This document shows, one piece after another, positions 42,191 through 50,380 of a stretch of 64,000 nt of DNA. Numbering within the stretch: position 1 is the first letter of the stretch; each line of letters begins with the position of its first letter. The translations under genes and the position numbers were made by a program. Under the pieces are notes generated by a model. The model saw only the letters and a list, made by a program, of their open reading frames with translations. It was not told the DNA's origin and did no database searches. The stretch is from Streptacidiphilus pinicola (lineage in GTDB: Bacteria > Actinomycetota > Actinomycetes > Streptomycetales > Streptomycetaceae), in the NCBI RefSeq assembly GCF_003258295.1, contig NZ_QKYN01000074.1:1-64000 (forward strand). The letters run 5' to 3'.

Positions 42191-42949
42191 GTGAAGATCG
42201 CACTGATGGACTCCGGAATCGGCCTGCTTCCCGCGGCTGCCGCGCTGCGCGCGCTGCGGCCCGACGTCGACCTGGTGCTGTCACAGGACCCCGACGGGAT
42301 GCCCTGGGGCGTGCGGGGGCCGCAGGGTGTGACCGAGCACGCGCTCGCCGTCGCGCGTGCCGCCGCCGAGCAGAAGCCGGACGCGCTCGTGGTGGCCTGC
42401 AACACGGCGTCCGTGCACGCGTTGGAGGCGATCCGCGCCGAGCTGGAGCCGGACATCCCGGTGATCGGCACCGTGCCTGCGATCAAGCCCGCCGCGGCGG
42501 GCGGCGGTCCCGTCGCGATCTGGGCCACCCCCGCCACCACCGGCAGCGCCTACCAGCGCGGTCTGATCCGCGACTTCGCCTCCGGCGCGGAGGTGGCCGA
42601 GATCCCCTGCCCCGGGCTCGCCGACGCCGTCGAGTACGCCCGCCTCGACGAGATCGCGTCGATCGTCGCCGTCGCGGCGCAGCAGACCCCGGCCGGCACC
42701 CGCGCCCTCGTCCTCGGCTGCACCCACTACGAGCTGCTCGCCGACGAGATCAGCGCCGCGCTCGCCGAGACCTGCCCGGGGATCACGCTCTTCGGTTCCG
42801 CCCGTGCCGTCGTCGAGCAGGCCCTGCGCCGCGCCCGTCCGCTCCGCGAGTCCGGCGACGGCACGCTCACCGTGCTGCGCAGCGGCCGCGAGGAGGCCCT
42901 GCCGGCCGCCGCCCTCGCCTACCCGGCGGGCCGCTCGCTGCTGGCGTAG
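42191..42949 (+). CDS. Aspartate/glutamate racemase superfamily protein (252 aa)
   Basis: MurI-like fold with two cysteines in the expected places: LVVACNTASVHALEAIRAEL near residue 78 and RALVLGCTHYELLADEISAA near 180. The N-terminal MKIALMDSGIGLLPAAAALR is the substrate-binding DSG motif. Cofactor-independent racemisation of glutamate or aspartate, or a related hydantoin-type reaction, is likely. The first motif deviates from canonical MurI (FDSGxGG), so it may not be the essential cell-wall racemase. TAAGGT at 42177-42182 lies 8 nt before the GTG (leaderless). Confidence 0.85.
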   Translation: MKIALMDSGIGLLPAAAALRALRPDVDLVLSQDPDGMPWGVRGPQGVTEHALAVARAAAEQKPDALVVACNTASVHALEAIRAELEPDIPVIGTVPAIKPAAAGGGPVAIWATPATTGSAYQRGLIRDFASGAEVAEIPCPGLADAVEYARLDEIASIVAVAAQQTPAGTRALVLGCTHYELLADEISAALAETCPGITLFGSARAVVEQALRRARPLRESGDGTLTVLRSGREEALPAAALAYPAGRSLLA

Positions 42950-42974
42950 CCGGGCAGGCCCGGGGACGGTTCTC

Positions 42975-43427
42975 TCAGGCCGGGATGTCGTGCGCGGCCC
43001 CTGCGGCCGGCTCTGCGGCGTTGGCGGTGTGCGCCGCGCGCGTGGCGCGCTCGTCCGCGTCGGCCAGCCAGAAGTAGACCGGCGGCAGGCCGAGCTCGAT
43101 CACCGAGAGCGCGATCTGGAACCACTGCGGCCAGCCGTGCAGCGCGAGCGAGAGGACGCGGCCGACGCCGCCGAGCAGGAAGACGGCCGCGAGCCAGCGC
43201 ACCGCCGTGGCCGGGATCGGCCGTTGACGCGCCGCCCAGATCCAGGCGAGTCCGTAGCCGGTGAAGCTCGCGCCCATGAAGCGCCCCCAGCTGTCGACCG
43301 TCGTGCCCGCGTGCGCGGCGCCCGGGATGGCCGCGTTGCCGAGCAGGACGTGGAACAGCCCGATGGCCACGCAGGACCACCCCATGAGCCGGACGAGGAA
43401 GCGGAGAGCTCTGGCCATGCCCATCAC
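42975..43427 (-). CDS. DUF4345-like four-helix membrane protein (150 aa)
   Basis: Small integral membrane protein with about four hydrophobic helices: LVRLMGWSCVAIGLFHVLLG, the GRFMGASFTGYGLAWIWAA region, VRWLAAVFLLGGVGRVLSLA and FQIALSVIELGLPPVYFWLA, then a polar Ala-rich tail. FMGASFTGYGLAWIW is typical of DUF4345 proteins. No transport motif is seen. It is divergent from a TetR gene with two inverted operator-like repeats between, so it is probably that repressor's target. Confidence 0.82.
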   Translation of the reverse strand: MMGMARALRFLVRLMGWSCVAIGLFHVLLGNAAIPGAAHAGTTVDSWGRFMGASFTGYGLAWIWAARQRPIPATAVRWLAAVFLLGGVGRVLSLALHGWPQWFQIALSVIELGLPPVYFWLADADERATRAAHTANAAEPAAGAAHDIPA

Positions 43428-43443
43428 CCCGTGATCGCTTAAG

Positions 43444-43502
43444 TTGACATGTGTCTACTAGCGCTGCTTCCAGGGTAGGCCCGCTTAGTAGACGCGTGTC
43501 AA
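43444..43502. promoter_or_regulatory. Pair of inverted 17-bp operators, DUF4345/TetR intergenic region
   Basis: TTGACATGTGTCTACTA (43444-43460) and the reverse complement of TAGTAGACGCGTGTCAA (43486-43502) agree at 15 of 17 positions. Each copy has internal dyad symmetry (GACAyGyGTC). They lie between the two divergent starts, and the second abuts the TetR gene's -10-like TAACGT (43504-43509). Confidence 0.7.
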
Positions 43503-43516
43503 GTAACGTGGGGCCT

Positions 43517-44143
43517 GTGTCAGCCGCCACCACCCGTCAGCGCCTCAGCCCGGCCGACCGCCGCGCGCAGCTCCTCTCGGTGGGGGCGCGGCTCTTCGCC
43601 GAGCGCCCCTACGAGGACGTGCTGATGGAGGAGGTCGCCCAGCAGGCCGGTGTCTCCCGCGCGCTGCTCTACCGTCACTTTCCCAGCAAGCACGCGCTCT
43701 TCGCCGCCGTCTACCAGGACGCGGCGGACCGGCTGCTCGCCGCGACCCGGATCGACCCGGCCGACTCCCTGCTGGAGCAGATCGTGCAGGGCATGGAGGT
43801 GCACCTCGACTACTTCGTGGCCAACCGCAACGCCGTGCTGGCCGCCAACCGCGTGCTCGCGGGGGACCCCGTCATCCAGGCGATCATGACCGGCGAGCTG
43901 GACGCGCTGCGCACCCGCCTGCTCGCCGTCCTCCCGCTGGCCGACGAGCACACCCGCGACGCGGTCTCCAGCGTGCTGCGCAGCTGGCTGGTGTTCGTCC
44001 AGGTCCTCGTCGTGGACTGGCTGACCGAGCCGAGCTGCACCCGCGACCAGCTCCGTGACGTCTGCGTCGGCTCCGCGCTCGGAGCGCTCCGCCCGCTGCT
44101 CCCGGCCGCCGCGTTCCCGCCGGGCGCCGGCCCCGGGGTCTGA
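43517..44143 (+). CDS. TetR-family regulator (208 aa)
   Basis: The helix-turn-helix region RRAQLLSVGARLFAERPYED, VLMEEVAQQAGVSRALLYRH and FPSKHALF (residues about 15-60) is canonical. The C-terminal domain is helical (LLEQIVQGMEVHLDYFVANR). TAACGT lies 7 nt before the GTG at 43517, favouring a leaderless start; upstream GTGs at 43496 and 43508 fall inside the operator or the -10. Divergent to the DUF4345 gene with paired operators between, so it probably represses both. The ligand is unknown. Confidence 0.9.
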   Translation: MSAATTRQRLSPADRRAQLLSVGARLFAERPYEDVLMEEVAQQAGVSRALLYRHFPSKHALFAAVYQDAADRLLAATRIDPADSLLEQIVQGMEVHLDYFVANRNAVLAANRVLAGDPVIQAIMTGELDALRTRLLAVLPLADEHTRDAVSSVLRSWLVFVQVLVVDWLTEPSCTRDQLRDVCVGSALGALRPLLPAAAFPPGAGPGV

Positions 44144-44314
44144 GGCGAGCTTCGGTACGGCGCAGCCGGATCACCCGGTCCGGGCCGCCGCTCCCGCTCA
44201 CCGGCAGGCCGGCGGAAGCCCGGGGCGTGGAGAGATCGTGGTCCGCGCCGAATCGTCAACGGCGCGAGGGTGCGCGGCTTCCGTCGCCCGTCACCCGTCG
44301 CGACGTCGACCTCT

Positions 44315-45223
44315 TCAGACGGCTTCCGCCCCCCGCAGGCGGCGGGACGCCGAGGGGGCCCAGGAGGAGAGCGCGGCGTCCAGGCGTGAGCGCGCGGTGC
44401 GCGCCTCCGCGCGGACGCGGCTGATGCAGAGCGAGTCCGGCAGGCCGCTGTACGGGTCCACCAGCCGGCCGTCGTTGCGGAACGCCGTGGTGTAGCCGAG
44501 CTCGCGCAGCAGCGAGACCGCGCGCAGGTCGTGCACGTCGTCCGGGTAGGCGAACGAGGTGATCTCGGTGCCCGTCAGCTTGGTGAGGCGCTGGTGGCCG
44601 CCGACGATCTCCTCGCGCAGGGCGTAGTCGTCACAGCGGTCCAGGCGGGCGTGGTCCAGCCCCTGGCTGCCCACGCACATCCCCGCGTCCAGCAGCTCGT
44701 GCAGGTCGGCCGTGGTCAGCTGGGGCGCGGACGGAGCGCGGTGCCCGGCCGTCACCCGCAGCTCGGCGAGGCTGCGGCGGCGGTCCGGGTCCGGCATGGC
44801 GGCCAGCGCCGCCGCGACCGGGCCGCCGGCCCGCCCGGACAGCGAGCGGGCCCAACCGCCCTCGCCGACCAGGAACTCCGCCTCGTCCCACCAGTACGGG
44901 GTGTCGGTGTCGACCAGCCCGGCGACCGCGAAGACCAGCGCGGGCACGGCGCGCGCGGCGAGCACCGGCAGCGCCTGCGTCACCACGTCCCGGTGCCCGT
45001 GTTCGAAGGTGATCAGGACGCTGTGCGGCGGCAGCGGCGTCTCGCCGGACATGGCACGCTGCACCTGACCCACCGACACCGGGGTCAGCGACCGCAGCAC
45101 CCGGTCCAGCTGCGCGGCGAACACCGAGCGGTCGCGCACCTCCCGGAAGGTCAGCACGGCGAGCCGCCGGCTGGTACGCGCGCGCAGCAGCGGTACCGGT
45201 GAGGCGAGGGTCGGCTGTCGCAC
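44315..45223 (-). CDS. Polysaccharide-deacetylase-like protein with degenerate active site (302 aa)
   Basis: NodB-fold pattern: VLITFEHGHRDVVTQALPVL at about residues 70-89, ARAVPALVFAVAGLVDT, GSQGLDHARLDRCDDYALRE near 190, and TSFAYPDDVHDLRAVSLLRE near 225. The metal motif normally reads TFDDG and GSHTxxH. Here it reads TFEHG and GSQGLDH, so the catalytic Asp pair and the first metal His are altered and ordinary deacetylase activity is doubtful. GGAAGGA sits at good distance from the GTG at 45223; a GTG at 45253 and an ATG at 45229 are alternatives. Divergent from the spermidine-synthase-like gene. Confidence 0.75.
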   Translation of the reverse strand: MRQPTLASPVPLLRARTSRRLAVLTFREVRDRSVFAAQLDRVLRSLTPVSVGQVQRAMSGETPLPPHSVLITFEHGHRDVVTQALPVLAARAVPALVFAVAGLVDTDTPYWWDEAEFLVGEGGWARSLSGRAGGPVAAALAAMPDPDRRRSLAELRVTAGHRAPSAPQLTTADLHELLDAGMCVGSQGLDHARLDRCDDYALREEIVGGHQRLTKLTGTEITSFAYPDDVHDLRAVSLLRELGYTTAFRNDGRLVDPYSGLPDSLCISRVRAEARTARSRLDAALSSWAPSASRRLRGAEAV

Positions 45224-45443
45224 GGGCATTCCTTCCGGTAGTGCGTCGGACACATGGAAGACACCCGTCGGCCGACGAAGGTTGTACGCGGTGAGACGAC
45301 TTTTCGTGCCGATTTCGTTGCAGGTCGGTGTGCGGCAAGTGATCGACACGTGTGCGGTCGTGTCCATGACCTTTCACTGTGGACGAACGAATGCTTTCGG
45401 GGCCGGTTTTCCGGGCCGCGCAGGGAGCACGGAGAATGAGCGT

Positions 45444-46355
45444 ATGAACGACCAGGCCCGCAGGGAAGACGTCCGACACGACGAGCGTCACCAGGAGCAG
45501 GAGGAGCCCGACGACCTGCCCGTCGTGCGGGAGGTGGACTTCGGCACCGCGCGACTGATGCCCGATCTCGACCGTCGCCGCGCGTGGCTCCTGACCATGG
45601 ACGACACCCCGCAGTCCTATGTCGATCTCGACGACCCGCGGCACCTTGAGTTCGAGTACGTCCAGCGCCTCGCCCACGTCGTCGACCTGTGCGCGGACCC
45701 GGGCGCGCCGCTCACCGCCCTCCACCTGGGCGGCGGTGCGTTCACCCTCCCCCGCTACCTCGCCGCGACGCGCCCCGGCTCGCGCCAGCGGGTGGCCGAG
45801 TTGGACGCAGGCCTGATCGCGCTGGTGCGGGACGCGCTGCCGTGGGACCCCGCCGCGGACCTCACCGTCGAGGCGGCGGACGCCCGTGCCTGGCTCGCCA
45901 CCGCCCCGCCCGCCGCGGCGGACCTCGTCGTCACCGACGTCTTCGGCGGCGCCGGCGCCCACACCGTCCCCGCCGCGCTCACCTCCGTCGAGTTCCTCCG
46001 CCTCGCCGCGGCCGCGCTCCGCACCGACGGCGTCTACGTCGCGAACCTCGCCGACGGCGCGCCGCTCCACTTCGTCCGCGGCCAGGTCGCTACGGCGGCC
46101 TCCGTCTTCCCTGAACTCGCCCTCGTCGCCGAGGCCTCGGTGCTGCGCGGGCGCCGCTACGGCAATCTCGTCCTGGCGGCGTCCCGACGCCCCCTCCCCG
46201 TCGACGCCCTCACCCGCCGGGCCGCGGGCGACCCCTTCCCGGCCCGCGTCGTCTCGGGCGACCGCCTCGCTGACTTCGCGTCAGGCGCCCGCCCCGTCAC
46301 GGACACCGACGCCGTCCCCTCCCCACCGCCCCCGACGGGGGCCTTCGAGCTGTGA
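45444..46355 (+). CDS. Spermidine-synthase-like methyltransferase-fold protein (303 aa)
   Basis: Class I AdoMet-fold protein like actinobacterial spermidine-synthase homologues: TPQSYVDLDDPRHLEFEYVQ (polyamine-synthase-type opening), TALHLGGGAFTLPRYLAATR (motif I) near residue 95, RVAELDAGLIALVRDALPWD, and LVVTDVFGGAGAHTVPAALT near 165. The N-terminal 35 residues are charged and low complexity. True aminopropyltransferase residues are not all recognisable, so an actual polyamine reaction is uncertain. GGAG at 45431 precedes the ATG at 45444. Convergent with the O-methyltransferase gene. Confidence 0.82.
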   Translation: MNDQARREDVRHDERHQEQEEPDDLPVVREVDFGTARLMPDLDRRRAWLLTMDDTPQSYVDLDDPRHLEFEYVQRLAHVVDLCADPGAPLTALHLGGGAFTLPRYLAATRPGSRQRVAELDAGLIALVRDALPWDPAADLTVEAADARAWLATAPPAAADLVVTDVFGGAGAHTVPAALTSVEFLRLAAAALRTDGVYVANLADGAPLHFVRGQVATAASVFPELALVAEASVLRGRRYGNLVLAASRRPLPVDALTRRAAGDPFPARVVSGDRLADFASGARPVTDTDAVPSPPPPTGAFEL

Positions 46356-46369
46356 GGACGCCGCGCTAC

Positions 46370-46478
46370 CCAAGGGGCGCGGGGCTCTGCTGATGTGCGG
46401 CTCCGCCGCGTGGGCGCGACCATCCCCCAGCCTTCGGCCGGGGGAGAGCCGCACGTCGGCAGCGCCCCGCGCCCCTGG
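46370..46478. repeat. Long imperfect inverted repeat between convergent genes, copy C
   Basis: Arms at 46370-46403 and 46446-46478 (CCAAGGGGCGCGGGGC ... with GCCCCGCGCCCCTGG) enclose a further hairpin (TCCCCCAGCCTTCGGCCGGGGGA). It shares the terminal GGGGCGCGGGG motif with copies A and B but not their interior. Probably a bidirectional terminator. Confidence 0.65.
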
Positions 46479-46507
46479 CCGGTGCAGCCGGCTCGGGTGC
46501 CGAAGGC

Positions 46508-47176
46508 TCAGCTCAGGACGCGCGCGAGGGCGAAGCCGTCCCAGCCCTTGGCGCCGACGGTCTGGATCGCCGTGCCGTCGAGGCGGGGCTCCTCCGCGAT
46601 CAGGGCCAGCGCGGCGCGCGTGCCCTGGATGTCGGCGCCGCCGTCCGCGTCGAGGACGCCGCCGTTGCGGATGACGTTGTCGACCACGATGAGCGCCCCG
46701 GGGCGCGACAGGCGGAGGGCCCAGCGGATGTAGTGGGGGTTGTTGGCCTTGTCCGCGTCGATGAACGAGAGATCGAAGGGCTCCAGGCCCTCCAACTCCA
46801 GCTGCGGCAGCGTGTCCAGGGCCTTGCCGACGCGGATCTCGACCTGGTCGGCCAGGCCCGCCGCAGCGATGTTCGCGGCGGCGACCTCCGCGTGGCGGGG
46901 GTCGTACTCGAGGGTGACCACGCGGCCGCCCTCGGCGAGGCCGCGGGCGAGGTTGATCGTGGAGTAGCCGCCGAGCGTGCCGATCTCCAGGACGCGGCGC
47001 GCGCCCTGGATCTGGGCGAGGAGCCGCAACAGGCGACCCGCGGGCGCGGACACCTCGATGCGGGGGAGGCCGGCGGCCTCGCTGGCCTTCAGCGCGTTCT
47101 CCAGGGCCGGGTCCTGCAGGCCGAGGGTGGAGCTGAGATAGGCGTCGACTGCGGTCCAGGTCTCGTGGGTGCTCAT
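46508..47176 (-). CDS. O-methyltransferase, CCoAOMT-like (222 aa)
   Basis: AdoMet-dependent methyltransferase. Motif I RRVLEIGTLGGYSTINLARG is near residue 60, the acidic ribose ligand is in VVTLEYDPRHAEVAAANIAA, LSFIDADKANNPHYIRWALR near 140 holds the divalent-metal Asp residues, and IVVDNVIRNGGVLD near 165 completes the metal site. Such enzymes methylate catechol-type hydroxyls. The start at 47176 has TAGCGT 7 nt upstream on the minus strand (leaderless). Divergent from the nucleosidase-like gene, and the two predicted promoters nearly overlap. Confidence 0.9.
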   Translation of the reverse strand: MSTHETWTAVDAYLSSTLGLQDPALENALKASEAAGLPRIEVSAPAGRLLRLLAQIQGARRVLEIGTLGGYSTINLARGLAEGGRVVTLEYDPRHAEVAAANIAAAGLADQVEIRVGKALDTLPQLELEGLEPFDLSFIDADKANNPHYIRWALRLSRPGALIVVDNVIRNGGVLDADGGADIQGTRAALALIAEEPRLDGTAIQTVGAKGWDGFALARVLS

Positions 47177-47242
47177 ACCGGCCACGCTAACCGCTTGACG
47201 GGCTGGTCCGCGGGCTTTTCGCAGCTCGTTAGCATGGGCGTC

Positions 47243-47815
47243 ATGCGCCTCATCGGAGAGATCGACCCCACCCGTCCGCTGCTCGTCCTGGCCGTCGCCG
47301 AGGAGGCGGCGCATCTGACGTCCGGCCTTCCCGTGCTGCTCACCGGCATGGGCAAGGTCAACGCCGCGACGGCGGTGGCGACGGTGCTGGCGCGTGGACC
47401 GCGGCCGACCGCGGTGGTCAACCTCGGGACGGCGGGGGCGCTCAAGCCCGGCTTCGCCGGCGTGACCCACGAGGTGAGCTCGGTGATCCAGCACGACCTC
47501 GACTCCGCGATGCTGGCGTCCCTCACCGGGGTGACCTACGGCGGGCCCATCGGGTTGACGGGCCGTGGGCCGGTGCTCGCGACCGGCGACCTCTTCGTCG
47601 CCGACGAGGCGGCACGGGCCCGACTGGCGGAAGAGGCGGACCTGGTGGACATGGAGGGTTACGCGGTCGCGCAGGCGGTGCGTCAGACGGGGCTCCCGGT
47701 GCGGCTGGTGAAGCATGTGAGCGACGACGCGGGCGAGGGTGCCGCCAAGAGCTGGCGGGAGTCCGTCGACGACTGCGCGAAGGAGCTCGCGCGCTGGGCG
47801 GCCGAGAACCTCTGA
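47243..47815 (+). CDS. MTA/SAH nucleosidase-like purine phosphorylase-fold protein (190 aa)
   Basis: PNP/UDP-type fold: LLTGMGKVNAATAVATVLAR near residue 35, VVNLGTAGALKPGFAGVTHE near 60, and the catalytic region DLVDMEGYAVAQAVRQTGLP near 133, where the MEG motif contacts ribose. Family members cleave the glycosidic bond of 5'-methylthioadenosine or S-adenosylhomocysteine. At 190 residues it is shorter than standard Pfs, as in the Streptomyces-type nucleosidases. TAGCAT (47230-47235) lies 7 nt before the ATG. Its place opposite a methyltransferase gene fits SAH recycling, though this is inference. Confidence 0.85.
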   Translation: MRLIGEIDPTRPLLVLAVAEEAAHLTSGLPVLLTGMGKVNAATAVATVLARGPRPTAVVNLGTAGALKPGFAGVTHEVSSVIQHDLDSAMLASLTGVTYGGPIGLTGRGPVLATGDLFVADEAARARLAEEADLVDMEGYAVAQAVRQTGLPVRLVKHVSDDAGEGAAKSWRESVDDCAKELARWAAENL

Positions 47816-47822
47816 GCCGCGG

Positions 47823-48305
47823 TCAGGCGGCGGTGATGCGGAAGACCGGGAATCCGGGGGCGATCCGGTTCAGCTCCTCCTCCGGGGAGTCGGCCTTGAT
47901 GTCGCCGAAGAAGTAACCGACCTCCCAGGCCCACTTCTTCATGTAGGCGCGCAGCACCGGCGGCTTGTCGGCGTCGTCCAACTCGGTGGCGGTGAAGGCC
48001 TCGACCTTCTTGCCCAGGCGCAGCTCGCCGCCGTGGGCGGCGCGCATGTTGCGGACCCACTGGGTGTGGCCGCGCGGCGCGACGAGGTAGCGCTCGCCGT
48101 CGACGACCAGCAGGTTGACCGGGGTGGTGCGCCACTCGCCGCTCTTGCGGCCGCGGACGGCGAGGATCCGGGAGCCGAGGATGCTGATGCCGCGGTAGGT
48201 GAGCCACTTCATCATCTTGTTGGTGATCCGATCGAGGGTGATCATGAAGCCGCCCTCGGGCTTGACCAGGCGGGGGGCCTCGGGGTTCGTGGCGCTGGCG
48301 TTCAT
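47823..48305 (-). CDS. F420-dependent nitroreductase (DDN)-family oxidoreductase (160 aa)
   Basis: Split beta-barrel deazaflavin-binding protein: ILAVRGRKSGEWRTTPVNLL with VVDGERYLVAPRGHTQWVRN (residues about 48-90) is the family signature, including the GR.SG.....PV cofactor motif. The C-terminal segment PVLRAYMKKWAWEVGYFFGD fits the family. Expected to use reduced F420; substrate unknown. AAGGAG before the ATG at 48305 supports the start. Divergent from a TetR gene across two palindromic operators. Confidence 0.9.
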   Translation of the reverse strand: MNASATNPEAPRLVKPEGGFMITLDRITNKMMKWLTYRGISILGSRILAVRGRKSGEWRTTPVNLLVVDGERYLVAPRGHTQWVRNMRAAHGGELRLGKKVEAFTATELDDADKPPVLRAYMKKWAWEVGYFFGDIKADSPEEELNRIAPGFPVFRITAA

Positions 48306-48350
48306 GCTGGGCTCCTTCGGGTGATCTCGTTCGAGATCGGGGATCCGTTT

Positions 48351-48461
48351 CGAGAGCGGTGCTCTCGCTTCCGTGCTACGACTATCCCCCTTGCCGCGCG
48401 CCGTGTCAAGAGCAGTGCTCTCGTTTCTGATCGGTGCATCTGTATGGGTGCACCGCTCTCG
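48351..48461. promoter_or_regulatory. Operator array GAGAGC-N3-GCTCTC between F420 enzyme and TetR
   Basis: Site 1 CGAGAGCGGTGCTCTCG (48351-48367) and site 2 AGAGCAGTGCTCT (48409-48421) are palindromes with 3-bp centres. A partial third site GCACCGCTCTCG is at 48450-48461, just before the TetR start. Sites 1 and 2 are 58 bp apart. Confidence 0.75.
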
Positions 48462-48481
48462 GATGTGGCAAACTGTCCGAC

Positions 48482-49177
48482 ATGGCACCAGTGATCCGAA
48501 CTGCCCGCGAGCGCGCCCGTGAGGAGCTCACCCTCGAGATCAAGCGAGAGGCCCGACGGCAGCTGGCCGTCGAGGGCGCCCAGCGGCTCTCCCTGAGAGC
48601 CGTCGCCCGCGAGCTCGGCATGGCCTCGTCCGCGCTCTACCGCTACTTCCCGAGCCGCGACGACCTGCTCACGGCCCTGATCATCGACGCCTACAACGCC
48701 GTCGGCGAGCGCGCCGAGACCGCCGTCGCGGAGTGCCCCGCCGACGACCCGCGCGCTCAGTGGCGCGCCCTCTGCCACGGTGTCCGCGCCTGGGCCAAGG
48801 AGCATCCGCACGAGTACGCGCTGCTCTTCGGTACGCCCGTGCCCGGCTACGCCGCGCCGCAGGAGACCGTCGCGCCGGCCGCCCGCGTGCCGCTCGCCCT
48901 GATCTCCGTCGTGCGCGGGGCCGCCGGCCGGCTCGAACCGGCCGCTCCGGTCCGTCCGCTGCGCGGCGTCCTCGCCGAGCAGGCGAGCGCGGTGGCGGAG
49001 CAGATCGCGCCGGAGGTCGGCGCGGGCGTGCTCACGCGCGGGGTGGTCGCCTGGTCGCAGTTGGTCGGCATGCTGAGCTTCGAGCTCTTCGGTCACTTCG
49101 TCGGCACCTTCGAGCCGGCGGACGAGTTCTTCGACCACACCGTCGAGGAGATGGCCGACTTCGTCGGCCTGCCCTGA
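48482..49177 (+). CDS. TetR-family regulator with WHG-type C-terminal domain (231 aa)
   Basis: N-terminal DNA-binding domain: LEIKREARRQLAVEGAQRLS, LRAVARELGMASSALYRYFP and SRDDLLTALI (residues about 18-65). The C-terminal domain begins AQWRALCHGVRAWAKEHPHE and includes ALLFGTPVPGYAAP near 120, typical of the TetR subfamily with a WHG domain. CAAACT 7 nt before the ATG may be the -10. The divergent F420-dependent oxidoreductase and the operators between make an autoregulated pair likely. Confidence 0.9.
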   Translation: MAPVIRTARERAREELTLEIKREARRQLAVEGAQRLSLRAVARELGMASSALYRYFPSRDDLLTALIIDAYNAVGERAETAVAECPADDPRAQWRALCHGVRAWAKEHPHEYALLFGTPVPGYAAPQETVAPAARVPLALISVVRGAAGRLEPAAPVRPLRGVLAEQASAVAEQIAPEVGAGVLTRGVVAWSQLVGMLSFELFGHFVGTFEPADEFFDHTVEEMADFVGLP

Positions 49178-49265
49178 GGTCCGGGCCTCCAACGACGCCA
49201 GTCCTGACACTCGGGATCGTGCGGGAAGTGCGGCGGGAGGCTGGGCTGCGTCCACCCCGCCCGTC

Positions 49266-50225
49266 TCACGGCCGTGCGGCGGCGAGGCCGAGGAGCAGGC
49301 CGCCGCAGACGACGACCGCCGGGACGCTGAGGACCGGGCCCGCCGCGGCCTGGACGGCGAGCGCCGTCATCGCGCCCGCCGCGCTGAGCGCGGCCGGGGT
49401 CGGCCGGGGGGAGCGGGCCAGGGACCAGAGGCACCAGGCGAACGCCCCGCCGAGCAGTGCCAGCCCCGGCCAGCCCTGTTCCGCCCCCTGTTGCAGCGCC
49501 GCCGAGGACGCGCTCCCGTCGGCGAAGTCGCCGGGGCCCACGCCGCGCCACGGGTGCTGCCCCAGGGCCTGCCAGGCGTCCCGCCACAGCGCGAGGCGTT
49601 GCGCGGACACCTGGGTCGCCGGACCGTTGGCGGCCGGGTCGGTGCCGCCGCTGTGCGCGAGCAGCAGCACGCCGCCGACGGCGAGCAGCGCGCAGCCGCC
49701 GAGCAGGACGAGTGCGCGGTTCCGCCGGCGGGTCCGGTACACGGATCCGGCCACCACCAGCGTCCCCCCGCAGGCGAGCGCGCCCAGCGTGGCGCTGGTC
49801 AGCAGCGACTCGGCCGCCAGCACGAAGGCGAGCAGGGTGCAGCCCCGCGCCGTCCAGCGCGCGCCGCGCTCGCGGGCCGCGTAGCCGGCGCAGCACGCCG
49901 CGCCGATCGCGAGCGTGAGCAGGGCGGCGACGGCGTCGTCGCCGACGACGCGGCCGCCGAAGGCGGGCGCGAACACGGCGGCCCCCAGGGCCGGCACGAC
50001 CAGACCGCCGACCGGCGTGAGCGCTCCGGCGATCCGGCCGGTCGCGTAGCCGGCGGCGACGGCGAGGAGCCCGAGCAGGACGCCCTCCGGGTGGGCCTCG
50101 TGGCCGGAGGCGCAGTAGTCCGCCCACGCGGCGCATGCCGCGAGCAGCAGGAATCCCACGACGTCACAGATCGCGTCGCCCCGCGCGGGCGCGTCGAGCC
50201 CGAGCGGCACCGCGGTGTCCGGCAT
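49266..50225 (-). CDS. Multi-pass membrane protein, O-antigen-ligase-like (319 aa)
   Basis: About eight to nine hydrophobic helices, for example VVGFLLLAACAAWADYCASG, GVLLGLLAVAAGYATGRIAG and ALVLLGGCALLAVGGVLLLA. A loop near residue 215 reads RLALWRDAWQALGQHPWRGV followed by GPGDF, as in the periplasmic loop of Wzy/WaaL O-antigen polymerase/ligase proteins. At 319 residues it is shorter than typical. A role in surface glycan assembly is inferred from this motif only. The start at 50225 has a GGGGGAA upstream. Confidence 0.75.
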   Translation of the reverse strand: MPDTAVPLGLDAPARGDAICDVVGFLLLAACAAWADYCASGHEAHPEGVLLGLLAVAAGYATGRIAGALTPVGGLVVPALGAAVFAPAFGGRVVGDDAVAALLTLAIGAACCAGYAARERGARWTARGCTLLAFVLAAESLLTSATLGALACGGTLVVAGSVYRTRRRNRALVLLGGCALLAVGGVLLLAHSGGTDPAANGPATQVSAQRLALWRDAWQALGQHPWRGVGPGDFADGSASSAALQQGAEQGWPGLALLGGAFAWCLWSLARSPRPTPAALSAAGAMTALAVQAAAGPVLSVPAVVVCGGLLLGLAAARP

Positions 50226-50380
50226 CGGCGTTCCCCCCGCTCGCGCCCGTCCTGCACCGGCCGACCAACGGTAGACCTGGAGTTGGCCGGATGTCATCGG
50301 CCTGGAGGTCCTGATCGAAGTCCGTGTGAAGATCGCGTGGTGATCACCGCTGCGCCGGACTCCCCTCTAGGGTGGGGGCC

